Assembly: GCA_019636755.1 (NCBI GenBank)
Contig: JAHBWZ010000005.1
Coordinates: forward strand, 62,001-126,000
DNA length: 64,000 nucleotides
Reading direction: 5' to 3'
From: Phycisphaeraceae bacterium
GTDB lineage: Bacteria > Planctomycetota > Phycisphaerae > Phycisphaerales > SM1A02
Shown: piece after piece, positions 16,139 through 30,200 of the stretch
How positions within the stretch are numbered: position 1 is the first letter of the stretch
Layout: each line of letters starts with the position of its first letter
Notes under the pieces: model-generated
Databases searched by the model: none
What the model saw: the letters and a program-made list of their open reading frames with translations, nothing else
Told to the model about the DNA's origin: nothing
Translations under genes and position numbers: made by a program

Positions 16139-18736
16139 ATGTTCACGCCAGGGTTCTCCTCCGGGTGCACGCCAGGCGCGTGCGGATCGCATCGTCGTCC
16201 GTCGTCCACCCCTCGCGTGGTGCAGCTGCGCCGCGCGAGCGCCCTCTGCCTGGTGGTTCCTGCCATCGCGTCGCCTGCGGCGGCGATGCAGACCGATTGC
16301 ACGGCACCGGGGTGGGAGCGGGAGGTCGGACCGCTGCCGTACATCGGATCGTCCGGGGGCCTCTCGATGACGTGGTTCACGCCGGAAGGCGGCGACACGC
16401 GCCTGTGCGTGATCGGCGGCACGTTCAACCAGGCCGGCGCGGTCTGGACCAACCGGATCGCCGCGTGGGACGGATCGGACTTTCACCCGCTGGGGACGGG
16501 TGCGAACGGCGCGGTGCGCGCGCTGCTTGCGGGGCCTTCCGTGTGGGACGGCACGAGCGTGCTGTACGCGGGCGGCGCCTTCACCAGCGCGGGCGGCGTG
16601 TCATCACCGGGTGTCGCGGTCTGGGACGGTCAGTCCTGGTGGGCGGCCGGGCAGGGGCTCATCGGCACCGTGCATGCGCTTGCGTGTGCGGACATCGGCG
16701 ACGGATCGGGCAGGATGCTGTACGCGGGCGGGTCGATTCAGACCGTGCCGGGCGATCCGGTCGTCGGTCTCGCGCGATGGAGCGGCGGCGCCTGGGAGCC
16801 GGTGGGCGAGTGGATCAGCGGTGAGGTTCGCGCGCTGTCGGTCATGCCCGGCGACGGTGGCGACACACTCATCGTCGGCGGGACGTTCGAGATGCGCGGC
16901 GACGTGCACGCCGTCCACGTGGTGCGGTTGACGTCAACCGGATTCGCCGCGATGGGCGATGCGCTCGACGCGGGCGTCCTGGCGCTTACGACCTGGCAGC
17001 CGTCACGCGACGCCGATCCCGTCGTCGTCTGCGGCGGTCAGTTCACGCATGCGGGGACCGTCGAACTCAACCGCATCGCGTCCTGGGACGGCGAGGCATG
17101 GGCGCCGATGGGCGCCGGGTTCAATCAGAACGTGACGGCACTGGTGTCCGCCGGATCGCCGACGCAGCGCCTCTATGCGTCGGGGCACTTCAACGGGTCG
17201 GGTGCAGACCCGGTCCAGCGCGTCGCGACCTGGACGGGGACGTCGTGGTCGACGGTCGGTGGGGGGATCACCGGATCTGCCGCCGCCCTGCTCGCGGACG
17301 ACCTCGATGCCTCGGGGACGACGCTGTACGCCATCGGGTCCCTCGGAGCCAGCGGGGGTGCCACGCTGCTGGGCTTCGCGCGCTGGTCGGGGGACGGGTG
17401 GTTCATGCCAGGCAATGCGCCGACCGGCGCCGTCCGGTGCCTGCTGCCGCTGCCCCTCGGGGACGATGACGAGCGTGCAGAGGAACTGCTGGTCGGCGGT
17501 GACTTCCGCAGTGCCGGAGGCGCCGTGCTGAACGGCATAGGCGCGTGGGACGGGAAGCGATGGCGCGCCTTCGGTGCGGGACTTCAACCGGATCCTCTGG
17601 GCCCCCCGCTCAACAACGTGCCCTCCGTCGGAACGATGGTGCTGCACGACGACGGTACCGGCCACGGGAAGCGCCTCTATGTCGGTGGCGCGTTCGGGGT
17701 CCCTGGTGACACTTCACCCGCCAGGGTCGCCATGTGGGACGGGGATACGTGGCAGCGCGTCGGTTCCACGCTGACCGGACACGTGAAGTCACTGGTGGTC
17801 TATGACGACGGCTCCGGCGCCGGGCCGCAGCTGTATGCCGGAGGAACCGGGCTGCGCATCAATGGTTCGCCGTTCATCGGCATTGCGCGGTGGGACGGCC
17901 AGACATGGTGGCCGGTCGGTGAGGGCATCAACTCCCTCTTCGTCGACCAGCTCCATGTCTTCGACGACGGCTCCGGGCCTGTCCTCCTGGCGTGCGGAGG
18001 CATGACGTCGATCGGCGGCACGCCCGTGGATCGCATCGCGAAGTGGGACGGGTCGACGTGGTCGGCGCTGCCTCCGTTCCCCGGGCCGGGCTTTCAGCCG
18101 ACACGGATCAGCGTCATGTCGACAGTGCATGAGCCGGATGGTCCTGTCCTCCTTGTTGCCGGAAGCAGCAGTTCGTGGCAGTTGATCCAGCTGCTTCGCG
18201 GTGACGAGTGGTTCATCATCGGGAGTACCTGGCCGGGCCCCACCCACGCGATCACGGCATTCGATGACGGTCACGGCATGTCCATCTACATCGGTGGCGA
18301 GTTCGAGTCGTTGTGGGCATGGGACGAGCCGGCCGCGGCGCTGTGCATCGGGAGATTCGACTGCGCGAGGGTGCGTGCGGCCGGAGCCGGAGCCGACGGC
18401 CAGGTGAGCGGTCCCATCGCGGTCCGCGCGATGGCCGTCATGCGACGGCCCGGTGCCTCTGCACCATCCCTGATGGTCGGTGGCACCTTCGCGCGCCTCA
18501 TCGACACGGGCGACACCGTGCTGGCGCGCTACCAGGCCTGCGCGGATCCCGCGCCGCGGCACTGCCCGGCGGACCTCCGGTCGAATGGCGTCGTCAACGG
18601 TGGAGATCTCAGTCGCTTCCTCTGGGTCGACCGCACCGGCACCTGTCGCTGGGGGGCGATGGACATCGACGGCAACGGGGTTGTCGACTTCGGCGATCTC
18701 CTCGCGCTCCTGGGCCAGTGGGGGCCATGCCCCTGA
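16139..18736 (+). CDS. Large secreted beta-propeller-like repeat protein with dockerin-like tail
   Basis: The 865-residue protein has a long basic N terminus and signal segment (about residues 30-50, ALCLVVPAIASPAAA). The body consists of about 13-14 repeats of 40-60 residues with consensus Y-x-G-G-x-F-x-x-A-G-x-x-x-x-x-x-I-A-x-W-D-G-x-x-W-x-x-x-G-x-G; examples are YAGGAFTSAGGVSSPGVAVW and LVGGDFRSAGGAVLNGIGAW. These resemble the beta-propeller repeats of large exported planctomycete proteins. The C terminus (about 805-865) is dockerin-like: DLRSNGVVNGGDLSRFL and DIDGNGVVDFGDLLALLGQW, two Ca-binding-loop-like halves. The frame is open from 15872, but ATG 16139 has GAAAGGGG 8 nt upstream and a better signal peptide. 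The ligand is unknown; a decayed relative lies at 33121. Confidence 0.85.
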   Translation: MFTPGFSSGCTPGACGSHRRPSSTPRVVQLRRASALCLVVPAIASPAAAMQTDCTAPGWEREVGPLPYIGSSGGLSMTWFTPEGGDTRLCVIGGTFNQAGAVWTNRIAAWDGSDFHPLGTGANGAVRALLAGPSVWDGTSVLYAGGAFTSAGGVSSPGVAVWDGQSWWAAGQGLIGTVHALACADIGDGSGRMLYAGGSIQTVPGDPVVGLARWSGGAWEPVGEWISGEVRALSVMPGDGGDTLIVGGTFEMRGDVHAVHVVRLTSTGFAAMGDALDAGVLALTTWQPSRDADPVVVCGGQFTHAGTVELNRIASWDGEAWAPMGAGFNQNVTALVSAGSPTQRLYASGHFNGSGADPVQRVATWTGTSWSTVGGGITGSAAALLADDLDASGTTLYAIGSLGASGGATLLGFARWSGDGWFMPGNAPTGAVRCLLPLPLGDDDERAEELLVGGDFRSAGGAVLNGIGAWDGKRWRAFGAGLQPDPLGPPLNNVPSVGTMVLHDDGTGHGKRLYVGGAFGVPGDTSPARVAMWDGDTWQRVGSTLTGHVKSLVVYDDGSGAGPQLYAGGTGLRINGSPFIGIARWDGQTWWPVGEGINSLFVDQLHVFDDGSGPVLLACGGMTSIGGTPVDRIAKWDGSTWSALPPFPGPGFQPTRISVMSTVHEPDGPVLLVAGSSSSWQLIQLLRGDEWFIIGSTWPGPTHAITAFDDGHGMSIYIGGEFESLWAWDEPAAALCIGRFDCARVRAAGAGADGQVSGPIAVRAMAVMRRPGASAPSLMVGGTFARLIDTGDTVLARYQACADPAPRHCPADLRSNGVVNGGDLSRFLWVDRTGTCRWGAMDIDGNGVVDFGDLLALLGQWGPCP

Positions 18737-18738
18737 TC

Positions 18739-18765
18739 CGGGCGGGGGCAGTCCCCCGGGCCCGG
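18739..18765 (+). terminator. GC hairpin after the propeller gene
   Basis: GGCGGGGG and CCCCC...GCC can pair around CAGT with a two-base bulge, starting 3 nt after the stop. No U tract follows. Confidence 0.35.
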
Positions 18766-18862
18766 GCCCGCGGGGCGGTCCCCGACGTGTCACCCCGCAC
18801 CCCTGCACCGCGGCCCCAGCAGCATGCTCGCGCTTCCGGGCCGGGCGAATCGCCGGCCCGGG

Positions 18863-18895
18863 CATGGGAAACCCATGGGTAACCCATGGGAAACC
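18863..18895 (+). repeat. Short CCATGG-centred palindromic repeats
   Basis: Three ATGGGWAACCC units follow each other at 11-bp spacing (18864, 18875 and 18886), forming overlapping ACCCATGGGT palindromes about 80 bp upstream of the next start codon. One helical turn between copies would suit a dimeric DNA-binding protein. This is sequence pattern only. Confidence 0.5.
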
Positions 18896-18975
18896 CGCGC
18901 GCGGATTCCGCTGTCGGGAGTGGAGGCCCCGTCGGAGGGCCGACCCGCATTCCCGCCCAGCAGGAGGAATCACCC

Positions 18976-20910
18976 ATGGGGACCCACGCAGCAACGTCGA
19001 TCGGAGCACCGGCAGCCGCCGTGCTTGCGATCGTGACCTTGACCGGCGCCGCCCGCGCGGACGTCGTCGCCAAGGTCTGGAACAGCCAGACCGACTACGA
19101 CTACCAGGTCATCAGGATGCCGGACGTCGACCAGCTCCGCGACTCGATCTTCGATGTCCTCGGGCTGCCCGGGGGCGGCGTCTCGCACTGCGGACCGTCG
19201 TCCGTCATCAACCTGGTGGGCTATGCCGCGCGGCACGGCCTGCCTGAACTGGCGCCCGGCTTCATCAACTACGAGACGCCGGGTGGCGCCGTCTACAACA
19301 CAGTCACGCAGGCGATCGACGACCTGGGCGTCCTCATGGGGACGACGGAGGCTGGCGGCACGGGCGGCAACGGTATGTTCGACGGCACCGGCGCCTGGCT
19401 GGCGGACTCGGGCGTCAGCGACAGGCTGGTGCACGCGTGGTGGTTCGCGACGCCCACCTGGTCGCCCAAGGCCGTGGACATGGCGCTGCAGGGCAGCACC
19501 GGGTCGATCGTCGGATTCTGCTTCGGGCGCTACACGATCACGGTCGTGTGCAACGGCCGCCTCTCGGGAACACGCGACAGCGGACACTGCGTCACGCTGA
19601 CCCAGGCGACCTGGAGCGGCGCACAGCGCACGATCGGGTATCGCGACCCCGTCTCCAATGACAACACGTTCTTCCAGTCGCCGTTCGCCACGACCCTGTT
19701 CGCAGAGGGCTCGATCACCTGGGGCCCATGCTTCGGGAACAGCCGCGTGATGTCGGAACTCGCGTTCCCGTTCGCCGACGGCCGGCGCCGCATCATCGAC
19801 GGCATGATCACCATCCGCGGGCGCAACGGTTTCGCCTTCACGCCGACCGAGGCGTACGTCGTCAATCCGTACGTCCTCAAGGGCATCGCCGGCTTCGGGC
19901 TGACCACGCCGCCCATGCCGCCGCTGCACGGGAACGGGCAGGTCGTGGACCTGACGCCGCACCCGGACTATGTGCATGCGTTCTCCATCGAAAGCACCGA
20001 TCCCGCGCAGGGCGGTCATGTGCTGGTCCGCCGCAACATGTTCACGGGCGAGACCGCGGAGATCGACGGCCTGCCCGGCCCGGGCCGGCTCGTCTTCGGC
20101 CGGCACCGCGAACTCTTCGTGCTGACCGGCGGCATGCTGGTGTGCTACGACGTGGACGTCGAGCCGGCGGACGTGAAGCACGTCGAGACGGGTGTCTGCG
20201 GCGACGCGATCGCGTACGACGACAACAACGACGAGGTGGTCGTCTTCTGCCAGTCGACGATGGAGATGCGCCGGTACGGTCGGAGCCTTGGCGCGGCCCG
20301 ATCGATCCGGAGCGTGCCGTCGACCGTGCCGTCGACGGGCCGCGCCATCCTGGTCTGCCGCAAGAAGGGCGGCGGGACGGAGTACGTGGCGATGACGACC
20401 GAGTCCTCCGCGGTGTACGAACTCTTCCCGGACAGCGCCGGGTCGTTCGACGTCGACGTGATGCCGATCGCCGGCGCGACCGTGGTGGAGTCGGTGAGTT
20501 GTGACGAGGCGGGCAACTGGTACCTCTGCGTCGACGGCACGACACGGCACTTCGTCCGCGGCGACACCGGCGACCTCGAGGAAGTCGGGGGCTCCCCGTT
20601 CGCGGGCCTCCGTGCGTGCGGTTTCACGATCGCGACGAGCCGGACGAACTACGACCCCGCGCTGCACGCCGACTGGAAGCTCGACGTGCCGCCGGGCCTG
20701 GAGGAGATCGAGGCGGCGATCATCCGGCCCGACTGCCCGTCCGACCTGACGCGTGACGGCACGGTGGACTTCGCCGATCTCCTGGAACTGCTCGCCGCGT
20801 GGGGATCGTGCCCGGCGCAGGGCCCGTGCGCGGCGGACATCGACGATGACGACGAGGTCGGGTTCCAGGATCTGCTCGCACTGCTGGGCGCCTGGGGCCG
20901 CTGCCCCTGA
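18976..20910 (+). CDS. Secreted protein with C39-like peptidase region and dockerin-like tail
   Basis: The 644-residue protein has a signal peptide (VLAIVTLTGAARADV). The N-terminal ~270 residues contain GGVSHCGPSSVINLVGYAAR, then DSGHCVTLTQATW and TIGYRDP, a Cys-His-Asp order like C39-type cysteine peptidases; an inactive relative is also possible. Residues 300-570 are beta-rich and resemble a propeller (HAFSIESTDPAQGGHVLVRR, LFVLTGGMLVCYDVD). The C terminus carries two dockerin-like halves: DLTRDGTVDFADLLELLAAW and DIDDDDEVGFQDLLALLGAW. AGGAGG at 18962-18967 selects ATG 18976. Together with the preceding gene it suggests a set of tail-anchored extracellular proteins. Confidence 0.8.
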   Translation: MGTHAATSIGAPAAAVLAIVTLTGAARADVVAKVWNSQTDYDYQVIRMPDVDQLRDSIFDVLGLPGGGVSHCGPSSVINLVGYAARHGLPELAPGFINYETPGGAVYNTVTQAIDDLGVLMGTTEAGGTGGNGMFDGTGAWLADSGVSDRLVHAWWFATPTWSPKAVDMALQGSTGSIVGFCFGRYTITVVCNGRLSGTRDSGHCVTLTQATWSGAQRTIGYRDPVSNDNTFFQSPFATTLFAEGSITWGPCFGNSRVMSELAFPFADGRRRIIDGMITIRGRNGFAFTPTEAYVVNPYVLKGIAGFGLTTPPMPPLHGNGQVVDLTPHPDYVHAFSIESTDPAQGGHVLVRRNMFTGETAEIDGLPGPGRLVFGRHRELFVLTGGMLVCYDVDVEPADVKHVETGVCGDAIAYDDNNDEVVVFCQSTMEMRRYGRSLGAARSIRSVPSTVPSTGRAILVCRKKGGGTEYVAMTTESSAVYELFPDSAGSFDVDVMPIAGATVVESVSCDEAGNWYLCVDGTTRHFVRGDTGDLEEVGGSPFAGLRACGFTIATSRTNYDPALHADWKLDVPPGLEEIEAAIIRPDCPSDLTRDGTVDFADLLELLAAWGSCPAQGPCAADIDDDDEVGFQDLLALLGAWGRCP

Positions 20911-20939
20911 GCGGCGCGTCGCCCCGTGAATCGCGCTCC

Positions 20940-20969
20940 ACGATGCCCCGCCGTACGGCGGGGCATCGT
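20940..20969. terminator. Perfect 30-bp palindrome, bidirectional terminator
   Basis: The arms ACGATGCCCCGCCGT and ACGGCGGGGCATCGT are exact reverse complements, giving a 13-bp stem with a GTAC loop, and CGTT follows. It lies between convergent stop codons (20910 and 21039). Confidence 0.7.
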
Positions 20970-21038
20970 CGTTCGGGGTGCTGTCGCGCGGTGCGATGAG
21001 ACGTCCATCCGTGTCCTCGGCGGCGCCGCCAGCGCGGC

Positions 21039-21791
21039 TCAACGTTCCCTGGACGCGGGACCACCCGGCTGTGCCGGCGATCGCGCCGCGTCGAAGAGCC
21101 CCGTCATCGCCGACGCGATGCGGCGCGCGTCCGACTCCGGGCACTCGAGGATGATGTGCGGCACCTGCGGAAGCACCGCCGCACCCGCGCGCCCGCCACG
21201 TAGCGCGCCGAGCGTGGATCGGGGAATGCAGACCAGTTGCCAGCGATCGGGTGGAGTCGGCTTCGTCCGCGACCACCGGAACCGATGCACCGGTCGGCAC
21301 TCGATCGAGGCGATCTCCTGCCACGGCACGAACCGGGAACGACCGAAACCGTATCGCGAGGTCACGCCGCGCCGGGTGACCGCGAGCATGCCGGCCCACG
21401 CGCCGCCCGGCCGCGTCCGGATCCGCAGGACGGCGACGCACGCCACGATCAGCGCGATCGCGACCAGTTTCAGGCCCTGCGCCTGGATGCCGGTGGCGGA
21501 GAGCGCCCCGGAGAGGTTCGTCGCCGCGAGCACGGGCGCCATGATCAGCACGACGACCCACCCCGGTGGGACGCGCCGGCCGCGGACGATCCAGGAGTCC
21601 GCGTCGACGGGCGTGCCGCACTCCGGGCAGCGCGGCCCGTCGGGATCGCCAGCCAGGTCGTACGCGCAGACACGGCAGCGCCGGTCGCACAGGGGCGGAA
21701 GCGTCGGGAGGGACCCGCGGCCGGCCGTCGCCGGGTCCGCGGTCCGGTCGCCGGGCCGCGCGCGCGGGTCCGAGGGCGTCGGCGGAGTCAT
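21039..21791 (-). CDS. Zinc-ribbon membrane protein, function unknown
   Basis: The 250-residue protein has a Pro/Arg-rich N terminus and a four-Cys zinc ribbon (CRVCAYDL ... CPECGTPV, about residues 38-60). Two hydrophobic helices follow ([16 protein letters not shown] and [16 protein letters not shown]), then a cytoplasmic PH-like beta domain ([32 protein letters not shown]). This arrangement, C-x-x-C-x-Y-D-L then CPECG, is common in planctomycete membrane proteins without assigned function. The ATG overlaps the acyltransferase stop (ATGA), so the two are translationally coupled and may both act at the membrane. Confidence 0.75.
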   Translation of the reverse strand: MTPPTPSDPRARPGDRTADPATAGRGSLPTLPPLCDRRCRVCAYDLAGDPDGPRCPECGTPVDADSWIVRGRRVPPGWVVVLIMAPVLAATNLSGALSATGIQAQGLKLVAIALIVACVAVLRIRTRPGGAWAGMLAVTRRGVTSRYGFGRSRFVPWQEIASIECRPVHRFRWSRTKPTPPDRWQLVCIPRSTLGALRGGRAGAAVLPQVPHIILECPESDARRIASAMTGLFDAARSPAQPGGPASRER

Positions 21792-22573
21792 GTCGCCCCC
21801 GCCCCGGCCACCCCGTCCTCCGGTCGGTCGTCGGCGCCCAGCGGCGGCATCGGTTCGTCGTTGCAGGGCCAACCGCTCCGCTCGGCCAGCGCCGCGCGGA
21901 GCGTCTCGGCGATCTCGGCGTGCGGCCGATCCCGTTCGAACCGCAGCGGCCCCAGGAACTCGATGCGCGCCCGGGACGGACCGAGCAGGCTGGGAAGCGT
22001 CTCCACCGTGTCCCGCGTGCCCCGGATCCAGGCGATCAGCACCGGGGCGCCCGTGGCGGCGGCGATCATGCCGACGCCCGGGAGGAATGGCCGCAGTTCC
22101 CGGGGCGGCGCCACGATGCGCCCCTCCGGAAACACGCCGACCGCGCCGCCGGCCCGCACCGTCCGGATCGCTTCCCGGAGGGCCGCCATGTCGCGCCCGT
22201 CGCGATCGACCGGGATGACGTCGACGAACCGCCAGAGCCCCGCGCAGCGCGGCGACATCATGTTCGACGCCATCATCCAGCGGATGAAGAACGGACACGC
22301 CGCCTGGACGAGGAACGGGTCGATCGAGCCCGTATGGTTGGCGACGACGATCACGCCGGTCCGATCGTCGCCGGACCCGGGCCACGACGGGTCGCCGCGC
22401 CAGCGCAGGCGATGGACGAGCCGGCAGAAGAGTCGAACGAACAGCCAGACGAGCACCGTCGGGGGATCCCGGCGGGGGCCGGCGCGAAGGCGTGGAACGA
22501 CGGCGACCTGGATGACCGCGGCGATCACCAGCCAGGCAGCGGCAAGGGCGAGAACCAGTCGCAGTGTCTCCAC
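21788..22573 (-). CDS. 1-acyl-sn-glycerol-3-phosphate acyltransferase (PlsC family)
   Basis: The ~261-residue protein has one N-terminal membrane helix ([20 protein letters not shown]) and the PlsC/LPLAT catalytic region: motif [11 protein letters not shown] (His-x4-Asp), the region around [20 protein letters not shown], motif III VFPEGRI and a proline near [10 protein letters not shown] for motif IV. Family members acylate lysophosphatidate or related acceptors in phospholipid synthesis. The start is uncertain: GTG 22573 gives a clean N-terminal helix, while in-frame ATGs at 22645 and 22657 would add an Arg-rich leader. It is coupled to the zinc-ribbon gene and divergent from carB. Confidence 0.85.
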   Translation of the reverse strand: METLRLVLALAAAWLVIAAVIQVAVVPRLRAGPRRDPPTVLVWLFVRLFCRLVHRLRWRGDPSWPGSGDDRTGVIVVANHTGSIDPFLVQAACPFFIRWMMASNMMSPRCAGLWRFVDVIPVDRDGRDMAALREAIRTVRAGGAVGVFPEGRIVAPPRELRPFLPGVGMIAAATGAPVLIAWIRGTRDTVETLPSLLGPSRARIEFLGPLRFERDRPHAEIAETLRAALAERSGWPCNDEPMPPLGADDRPEDGVAGAGAT

Positions 22574-22732
22574 GCGGCGGGAAGCGTGCGGAACGGCGGC
22601 CGATCTGTCAACGTCGACCCCGCGTCGGTGGCGCCGCGCGGGCATCCCGGCCGTCATCGACCTCCCGCGCGGACGCCGGATGGCGTATGCTGCCCGTCGA
22701 TCCGCAGCCGCCTCCGCCCTGTGCGATCGACG

Positions 22733-26236
<3,504 letters not shown>

Positions 26237-27220
26237 TCACGGCGATCGCGGTGGCGGTGCATCGATGTCGAACGGCAGGGTGACGATGAGTGCGTCGCTC
26301 GACCGGGCGGCGGCCATGGCGCGGATCCTGTCGCGCCGCCCGCGAAGCGCCGCGTGACCAGCGGGCGAGGCAAGGAGCCGTTCCACCGCTCGACGTGCCT
26401 GCCACCTTCCGGTGTGGTCATCCGACTCGAGGGCGGTGAGAACGTGATCGAGGCAGTGCACCGCAAGTGTCTCGAATCGTGCGTCGTCCAGCGTGGGCAG
26501 CGCCTCCAGCGCGATCGCGCGGCCCGGGCCGGCCATCATGTCCTCCAGGCACATCGCCGCCGCGTCGACCGGCAGGCAGAGGAGGGCGATCCGCAGCGCC
26601 GCGCGGGAAGCATGCGGACCGGGCGCACCGCCGGCGCGGGGGCAGCACACCTGCAACGGCGCCGCGGCGCACGCCGCCATGAGTGACTCGGCAGGCACGG
26701 CGCGCAGCATGGAGGCCACCGCCTCCGGATGTCGGCTCCGCCCGTCGGAGAACTCCGCAAGAAGCAGGGCGGTCACGTCGGTCCACGCCGACGCGGGACC
26801 GTGCTTCGACGTGTGCAGAACCATGAGGTCCCTGGCCGCCTGCGCGACCTCCGACGCCCTGTCATCAAGCATCCGGAGCACGATGGACGCCGTCTCGCGG
26901 GCGTCCGACAGGTCCGTCCCGGCCACCATGGACAGGGCACGAAGGACGGGGAGGTCGTCCTCCGGGAGCGTGCGCAGCAGGGGTGCAAGTGCGTGCCGCT
27001 GCTGTGGAGCGTGGATCGACTGGATCGACCACGCAAGCATGGCGGCGACGGCATCGCGCCGGATCGGATCCCGGAAGCGCCCGAGGTCATGCACGCTGCC
27101 CCGGGCGATGCGCACGAGGTGACGGTCGGAGAGTGACGCGTGCGTACGTCGGCCGGGCCGCCACGATGGCGCGGTGCGCCCGGCCAGCCGCGTGACCGGG
27201 TCCGGCGACCACCGGTTCAT
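26237..27220 (-). CDS. HEAT-like alpha-solenoid protein coupled to the WD40 kinase
   Basis: The 327-residue product is almost wholly helical with regular hydrophobic periodicity (DPIRRDAVAAMLAWSIQSI, LAPLLRTLPEDDLPVLRALS, ASEVAQAARDLMVLHTSKHG, AIALEALPTLDDARFETLAV), compatible with HEAT/armadillo-like repeats. There is no signal peptide and no catalytic motif that I can see. The ATG overlaps the stop of the upstream Ser/Thr kinase (ATGA), which suggests it is made with, and may bind or be phosphorylated by, that kinase; this is inference. Its stop directly abuts the carB stop on the other strand. Confidence 0.6.
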   Translation of the reverse strand: MNRWSPDPVTRLAGRTAPSWRPGRRTHASLSDRHLVRIARGSVHDLGRFRDPIRRDAVAAMLAWSIQSIHAPQQRHALAPLLRTLPEDDLPVLRALSMVAGTDLSDARETASIVLRMLDDRASEVAQAARDLMVLHTSKHGPASAWTDVTALLLAEFSDGRSRHPEAVASMLRAVPAESLMAACAAAPLQVCCPRAGGAPGPHASRAALRIALLCLPVDAAAMCLEDMMAGPGRAIALEALPTLDDARFETLAVHCLDHVLTALESDDHTGRWQARRAVERLLASPAGHAALRGRRDRIRAMAAARSSDALIVTLPFDIDAPPPRSP

Positions 27221-30200
27221 CGAGCGGTCGGCGCGAGAAAGCCCGGCCGATTCTCGGCGCGAGACGGATCGGACAGCCAGGTCGGCGCCGATTCCCCTCG
27301 CATTTCCCGGAGGTACGCGCTGCCAAGGTCTCCGTCATCGCCGACCAGGGCCCGTCGCTGGCGCTCCGCATAGCGCACGCGCAGCGGAACCGCATCCCAG
27401 ATCCGCGCAACCGTCTCGTTGGACGCGGTGACGATCCGTGTCCCGTCCGGGCTGAAGGCGACGGAGCGGAGACCCAGGACCGTCGTGACAACGGAGCGCA
27501 GGTCGCTCTGGGTATTATCGAGTTCGATCAGCGGTTCGCCCGTGTCTGCATCCCAGACGCGCGCGGTCCCGTCCCAGGACGCGGTGACGATGCGCGTGCC
27601 GTCCGCGTCCATCGCGATCCCCATCACGCCGCCGGTGTGTCCGGCGAGAAGCAGGAGCAGGGCGCCGCTTGCGGCGTCCCAGACCCGCGCCGACGCGTCC
27701 CATGAGCCGGTCACGACGCGGGCGCCGTCTGGACTGAACGCGGCGCAGTGGATGCGCCCCGTGTGTCCGTGCAGTTCGGCGAGGACCGTTCCGGTCCCCG
27801 TATCCAGGATGCGCGGGGTGATCGCGTCGGGCGCCGAGACGACCCGCCGGCCGTCCGGGCTCAGCGCCGCGCCATACAGCTTTCCCTCGTGAATGGTCAG
27901 TTCGTTGACCAGTTGCCCCGTCGCCGGCTCCCACATGCGGAGCGTTCCATCCCAGCAGGCTGTCATGAGACGCAGGCCATCGGCACTGAACCCGGCGCTG
28001 GTGATCGGGGCGGTGTGACCACGCAGAGTGCGAACGGGGTGCTCCGCCTGGAGGTCGATGAGGTGCACCTGATCAGCGCCGCTCGCCGCCAGGCACCACC
28101 CATCCGGACTGAAGGCGACGGAGTGGATCGGTCCTCCCGGGTGGAACACCCGGACCGTCTGCCCGGTCCCGGCATCAAAGAGCCGCACGACACTGAGGGA
28201 CGCGGTCGCGATGGAACGGCCGTCCGGGCTGAACGAGACCCTCGAGACTTCGCGACCGTGCCCCGCCAGCACCTTGACGGGCAGGTCGCCGCTCACGTCC
28301 CACAGCCGCGCGACCCGGTCCGCGCCGCCGGTGAGGAGGCGCGTCCCGTCGTGGTTGAACGTGACCTCTGTCACGGCACCGGAGTGACCAGGCAGTTCAG
28401 CGATGCGTTCGCCGGTCCCGGGATGCCAGATCCTTACCGCGGCATCGGAGGAGGCGGTGGCGAGGCGTTTCCCGTCGGGACTGAACGCGATGGCGTTGAT
28501 GGGAGACCCGCCGGGGATCGTCTGCAGGCGTTCGCCCGTCTCCGCGTTCCAGATGTGCGCGATTCCCTCCCAGGACGCGGAGGCCACCAGTGCGCCGTCG
28601 GGACTGAACGCGACTGACGCGACCTCCCGTGATCCTGGTCGGCGAGGGCCTTCGTCGTGGACCAGGATCGCCATGAGGCTCCCTGTGCGTCGCTCCCAGA
28701 TGCGCGCCGTCCCGTCGCGCGCGGTCGTGACGAGGCGCGATCCGTCGGGACTGAACGCGCCGGTGAGGAGGGGGGCCTGGTGCTCGCGGAGCACATGCGC
28801 CGGCTCACCGGTGTCCGAGTTCCACAGCCGGGCCGTGCCGTCAGCTGACGTGGTAAGTACATGGGCGCCGTCCGGGCTGAAGTCTCCGTGAAGCACCTCG
28901 CTTTCGTGCCCGGTCAGCACCGCGAGCGGCGCGCCGCTGGACGCATCCCAGACCCGCGCGGTCCGATCCATCGATGCCGTGACGATGCGGGTCCCGTCCG
29001 GGCTGAACGCCGCCGTCCGGACCAGGTCACCATGCCCCGTGAAGGTCGCCAGCAGTCGGCCGGTCGCGGTCTCCCACAGGCGTGCCGTCCCATCCCACGA
29101 TGCGGTCACGATCCGTCGTCCGTCCGGGTCGAATGCGGCCGAGAGGACGGGCCCCCCGTGGCCGAGCAGTTCGGCCGTACTCGTGCCGGTCGCCGCGTCC
29201 CACACGCGCGCCGTCCCGTCCCGGGATGCGGTCACGATGCGTGTGCCGTCCGGGCTGAACCGGGCGGCGTCGACCGCTCCCTGGTGGATGTCGAGTGCCG
29301 TCAGACTCTGATCCACGGCGGCCTGGAGCCTGAACCACTCCCAGTTGCGCAGCGGACCGCGCGCCGCCGCAAGGCGATCCTGGACCCGGCGGTACTGCTT
29401 CTGTGCGAGCCAGGCGTCGGCCATCTGGATGTTCGCGAGGTACGCATGGCGCTCGATCGCCTGCGCGTGGGCGATTGCCTCGCGGCGCGCCTGGTCGGCC
29501 CGATCGCGTTCGCGCGTGGCGACAGCCTCAGCGGCCTCCGCGGCGGCCGCGCGATCGTCCGCGCGGCCTCGCTCCTGAGCCGCGATGCGCCACTGCCACG
29601 TGGCGATCGCGAGACCGGACAGCAGCGCGACGATCACGGTCGCGATGCCGCCGACCAGTGTCCGGTGACGCCGTGCGAACTTGGACACGCGGTACCACCG
29701 TGATTCCGGACCCGCGTCGAGCGGATCACCGGACAGATATCGCCGCACGTCGTCGGCCAGCGCCGCCGCGCTCGGATACCGCCGACGCCGGTCCTTGCGC
29801 ATCGCCCGAAGCGGAATCCACTCCAGTTCCCGGCGCAGGATGCCCGCCAGCTTCTCCCGTCCCGCCTGCCGCGCCCGGGCGATCGCCGCGCCGGTGGATG
29901 CGTCCATCGTGCTCACGCGGGTGCTCGGACGGGGCGGCTCGATCTCCCTGATGATGCGGCGGATCTCGTCGTATCCCGAGGCACGCAGCGTCCTGGCGTC
30001 GAAAGGAAGGGTGCCGCTGAGGAGTTCATAGAGCAGGACCCCGAGGGCGTAGACGTCGGTGCGCGTGTCGATGTCGACCGTGCCCATCTCGGCCTGCTCC
30101 GGGCTCATGTACTCGGGCGTGCCGATGAGCTGCCCGGTCTCCGTGAACACGGTCCGTTCCGTCAGCGTGTGGCTGAGCGCCTTCGCGACGCCGAAGTCGA

